Assembly (NCBI RefSeq): GCF_044792555.1 | Contig: NZ_CP126238.1 | Location: 3,782,001 to 3,846,000 of the forward strand | Direction: 5' to 3' | Source: Alicycliphilus denitrificans_A | Lineage (GTDB): Bacteria; Pseudomonadota; Gammaproteobacteria; Burkholderiales; Burkholderiaceae_C | DNA: 64,000 bases | Part shown: piece by piece, positions 61,747 to 64,000 of the stretch | Numbering within the stretch: position 1 is the stretch's first letter | Layout of the letters: each line of letters begins with the position of its first letter | The notes under the pieces: model-generated | What the model was told of the DNA's origin: nothing | The model's input: the letters and a program-made list of their open reading frames with translations, nothing else | The model's database searches: none | Program-made: the position numbers and the translations under genes

Positions 61747-62530
61747 AAACCCATACTCAACATGCCCGGTTTGCGGCGGAAATACCAAACCCGTCACTTA
61801 CACGTTAAAAGCCGGACACCCTAAAGGCAAAACCATGACCGGCACGCAGTGCATTGGGTGTGATTTGCTGCGCTTCCCAGAAAACACTGCCTCTTATCTG
61901 AACGTACTGGAAAACTCAGAGCAAGAACGCAGACTGCAAGAGCGCCGCAATGCCAATGCAGAGCGCCCTGGCCGGGAGTTTCATATGGCGCAGATGTGCA
62001 TTGAAACCCTGACCCGTTTCAATGCCAGCGTGAGTTTTTTCGGCGCCGGCATCAACACCGACTGGCAATGGCTGCAACGCGCCTATCCAGAGGTGCAGAC
62101 CAAGCTGGTGGACCTGGAGAACATGCAGTCGGTGCCCCATTTTGAAACCATAGCCGATGCCACCCCGTCCGACATCGTGGTGGCCAGCGAAGTCATCGAA
62201 CACTTTGAAGAGCCTCTGGCGCATTTTGAATCGCTGCTGCGCCTGGTGAAGGACGACGGCATTTTGATTTGCGGCACCAACCTCTATAACGGCAAGGATA
62301 TATCTCACGACTTCTATCCTTTCACGCCCGGCCACGTGACTTACTGGACCCCTTATGCACTGGCCTACGTGGGCATGCAAAAAGGATTTTTTGTGGATTT
62401 TCGTACCCCCGAGTTATATGCCGCCAAAGGGGCAAACAAAAGATATATATTATTTTTCAAAAGCCCGGAAACCATTTACCGTTTGGGCGTGTATTTTGGC
62501 AACCATGTGCACGCGCCGTCAGAGCCTTGA
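61739..62530 (+). CDS. SAM-dependent methyltransferase with zinc ribbon
   Basis: This 263-residue protein has an N-terminal zinc-ribbon set C9-x2-C12 and C38-x2-C41. A class I methyltransferase fold follows (VSFFGAGINTDWQWL as the SAM loop, VDLENMQS, VVASEVIEHFEEPLAHFESLLRLVKDDGILICGT). Such proteins methylate sugars or lipids at hydroxyls in glycan pathways. The GTG at 61739 is nine bases after GGAG; a TTG six bases upstream is closer to it. It overlaps the CDP-polyol synthase gene. In this cluster it may methylate the ribitol or a terminal sugar. The C terminus (RYILFFKSPE...) resembles glycan-modifying relatives. Confidence 0.8.
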   Translation: MSENPYSTCPVCGGNTKPVTYTLKAGHPKGKTMTGTQCIGCDLLRFPENTASYLNVLENSEQERRLQERRNANAERPGREFHMAQMCIETLTRFNASVSFFGAGINTDWQWLQRAYPEVQTKLVDLENMQSVPHFETIADATPSDIVVASEVIEHFEEPLAHFESLLRLVKDDGILICGTNLYNGKDISHDFYPFTPGHVTYWTPYALAYVGMQKGFFVDFRTPELYAAKGANKRYILFFKSPETIYRLGVYFGNHVHAPSEP

Positions 62531-62570
62531 CAGGCAGCCTGTGGGGCCGGTCACGGGTTGTTGTTGAAGC

Positions 62571-62684
62571 GTCATCCCCGCGCAGGAACGTCACCCCGGA
62601 CTTCGATCCGGGGCGGGGATCCAAGTGCCATCCGGTCAGTTGCTTCGTCACTGCTGTGGATCCCTGCCTGCGCGGGGATGACGG
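62571..62684. repeat. REP-like palindromic element, copy C (with inserted second module)
   Basis: GTCATCCCCGCGCAGG opens the element and GCCTGCGCGGGGATGAC closes it, as in copy B. The inserted segment 62587-62614 carries ACGTCACCCCGGACTTCGAT and CCGGGG, another inverted repeat with a relative in copy A. The spacer GTTGCTTCGTCACTGC of copy B is retained. It lies in a 263-bp gap between the methyltransferase and glycosyltransferase genes. Confidence 0.8.
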
Positions 62685-62793
62685 TGATTCACGTTTCAAC
62701 AGGAATCGCCACTTGAGCAGAAAAACAGCATCTAGCCCTTATCTGACAAGCGTCACAAGCTATTAAAAATAAAGCAAAACAGGAGGAACCCCC

Positions 62794-64000
62794 ATGCTCA
62801 ACCCCCACCCGCAGCCTGATTTTGTCCAGCTCATTGAGCAAGCCTGGGGCCGCCAGCTGCACCTGCTGCGCCTGCTGGAAAACGCCGACCAGCTCGTCGC
62901 CGGGGGACACGAGCCGCTGGCCGCCGTGCTCTACCAGACCTGGCTCAAGCGCAACCGCACCACGCACGACCACCTGGCCTGGTTCAACCTGGGCGTCATC
63001 CTGTTCAACCAGAAAGACTGGGACAGCGCGCGCGAGGCCTACAGCCGCGCCCTGCAACTGAACCCGCAGTTCTTGCAGCCGCGCTTCAACCTGGGGCTGG
63101 TGTACGAACAGATGGGGCAAAGCGACAGCGCCACCGCCCAGTGGCTGCACATTGCCAGCAGCGCCGCCGCCGACAACCCCGAGGAGCGCCCGGTACTGCT
63201 GCTGGCGCTCAACAACCTGGGGCGCCACTACGAAGACCAGCACCGCTACGCCGAAGCCCAGGCCGCCCTGACACGCAGCCTGCTGATCGAGCCCAACCAG
63301 CCGCAAGTCATACACCACTGGGTCTTTCAGCGCGCCAAGCAATGCGTCTGGCCGGTGTACCAGCCGCTGGGCGGCCTGACCGAAGAGGCGCAGCGCCAGA
63401 ACACCTCGGCCATGGCCATGATCAGCCTGTCCGAAGACCCGGCCATGCAGCTGGCCGCCGCCCGCCACTATGTGGCCAGCTCGCTCAACCTGGACGTGCC
63501 GCGCCTGGCGCCCGGCAAGCCCTACGGCCACCGTAAGCTGCGCATTGCCTACTGCTCGTCGGACTTCTGCCTGCACCCAGTCGCCATGCTCACCGTGCAG
63601 CTGTTCGAGCTGCACGACCGCGAGCAATTCGAGATTTACGGCTTTGACTGGAGCCGCGAGGACAACTCGCCCCTGCGCCAGCGGGTAGAGGCCGCGATGG
63701 ACCACTTCATCCGCATCCACCACCTGAGCGACCAGGCCGCCGCCGAGCTCATCCGCGAGCATGAAATCGACATCCTGGTGGACCTGCAGGGCCAGACCCT
63801 GGGCGCACGCGCCAACATGCTGGCCTACCGCCCCGCGCCCATACAGATCACCTACCTGGGCCTGCCCGCCACCACCGGCCTGCCATTTATTGACTACGTC
63901 ATCGCCGACCGCTACCTGATCCCCGAGTCGGCCCAGCCCTACTACTCCGAAAAGCCGCTCTACCTGCCCGACATCTACCAGGCCAGCGACCGCCTGCGCG
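62794..64000 (+). CDS. TPR-containing O-GlcNAc transferase-like glycosyltransferase (partial, runs off window)
   Basis: The first 402 residues of a longer protein are present. An N-terminal helical and TPR region (about 1-190, with AWFNLGVILFNQKDWDSAREAYSRALQLNPQ as a clear repeat) is followed by the start of the GT41/SPINDLY catalytic domain: RKLRIAYCSSDFCLHPVAML, FEIYGFDW, EIDILVDLQGQT and YRPAPIQITYLGLPATTGLPFIDYVIADRY. These proteins attach a sugar from a nucleotide donor to Ser/Thr; bacterial relatives glycosylate flagellin in many species. AGGAGG is at ideal spacing before the ATG at 62794. It lies downstream of the polyol-phosphate genes, which suggests that the sugar is the acceptor for the phosphodiester. 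Confidence 0.85.
   Translation, partial: MLNPHPQPDFVQLIEQAWGRQLHLLRLLENADQLVAGGHEPLAAVLYQTWLKRNRTTHDHLAWFNLGVILFNQKDWDSAREAYSRALQLNPQFLQPRFNLGLVYEQMGQSDSATAQWLHIASSAAADNPEERPVLLLALNNLGRHYEDQHRYAEAQAALTRSLLIEPNQPQVIHHWVFQRAKQCVWPVYQPLGGLTEEAQRQNTSAMAMISLSEDPAMQLAAARHYVASSLNLDVPRLAPGKPYGHRKLRIAYCSSDFCLHPVAMLTVQLFELHDREQFEIYGFDWSREDNSPLRQRVEAAMDHFIRIHHLSDQAAAELIREHEIDILVDLQGQTLGARANMLAYRPAPIQITYLGLPATTGLPFIDYVIADRYLIPESAQPYYSEKPLYLPDIYQASDRLR

Overview
The window is a GC-rich chromosomal segment of a motile betaproteobacterium, almost certainly Burkholderiales and most likely the family Comamonadaceae. The evidence is the gene content (c-type cytochromes with a PqqD protein, Bug-type solute receptors, LiuR-controlled isovaleryl-CoA dehydrogenase, AceK), the order of the che and fli genes, the 16S-tRNA-Ile-tRNA-Ala-23S-5S operon, and a dispersed hairpin repeat with an AGCGCTT core that I associate with comamonads. 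No genus is claimed. No insertion sequence, phage, plasmid gene or CRISPR array is visible.

Layout. 1-4.6 kb: periplasmic redox genes. A MoxJ-like receptor and a PedF-type cytochrome c face away from a pqqD-cytochrome c-FccB-like flavoprotein operon. A further small cytochrome c and an apparently decayed SoxYZ-like carrier follow. 5-13.8 kb: a FeeM-type N-acyl amino acid synthase, two c-di-GMP enzymes, a HAD phosphatase, an oligopeptide-type receptor without a transporter, and a YchJ protein. 13.8-18.8 kb: a DUF421 membrane protein, then an IclR regulator leading a tightly coupled operon of peptidase E, DUF1177, AroM-like and Bug receptor genes. 18.9-25.8 kb (minus strand): acyl-CoA dehydrogenase, thiolase, AceK, carbonic anhydrase, isovaleryl-CoA dehydrogenase and LiuR, with two LiuR-type palindromes. 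25.8-31.6 kb: an rRNA operon on the minus strand with tandem promoters and a terminator. 31.7-33.6 kb: an Uup-type ABC-F ATPase.

33.6-64 kb is a motility region. On the minus strand lies the chemotaxis operon (a CheZ-like small protein, cheY, cheA, cheW, cheR, cheD, cheB). A receiver-kinase plus NarL regulator pair on the plus strand and a long shared hairpin separate it from the export and basal-body operon fliF-G-H-I-J-K-L-M-N-O-P-Q-R (minus strand). fliE diverges from fliF. The filament locus then has fliST (minus) diverging from fliC1-fliD-fliC2 (plus), with sigma-28-like promoters visible for fliST and fliC1.

The most interesting part is the last 5.3 kb, a flagellin-modification island directly behind fliC2. 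It encodes a protein with a LicD/fukutin-like phosphotransferase domain, a fused cytidylyltransferase-SDR enzyme that closely resembles Haemophilus Bcs1/Acs1 (CDP-ribitol synthase), a zinc-ribbon SAM methyltransferase, and a TPR-OGT (SPINDLY-like) glycosyltransferase cut by the window end. Together they suggest that the flagellin of this organism carries a (methylated) ribitol-phosphate or similar polyol-phosphate modification. This would parallel the human ISPD-fukutin-FKRP pathway that places ribitol phosphate on dystroglycan.
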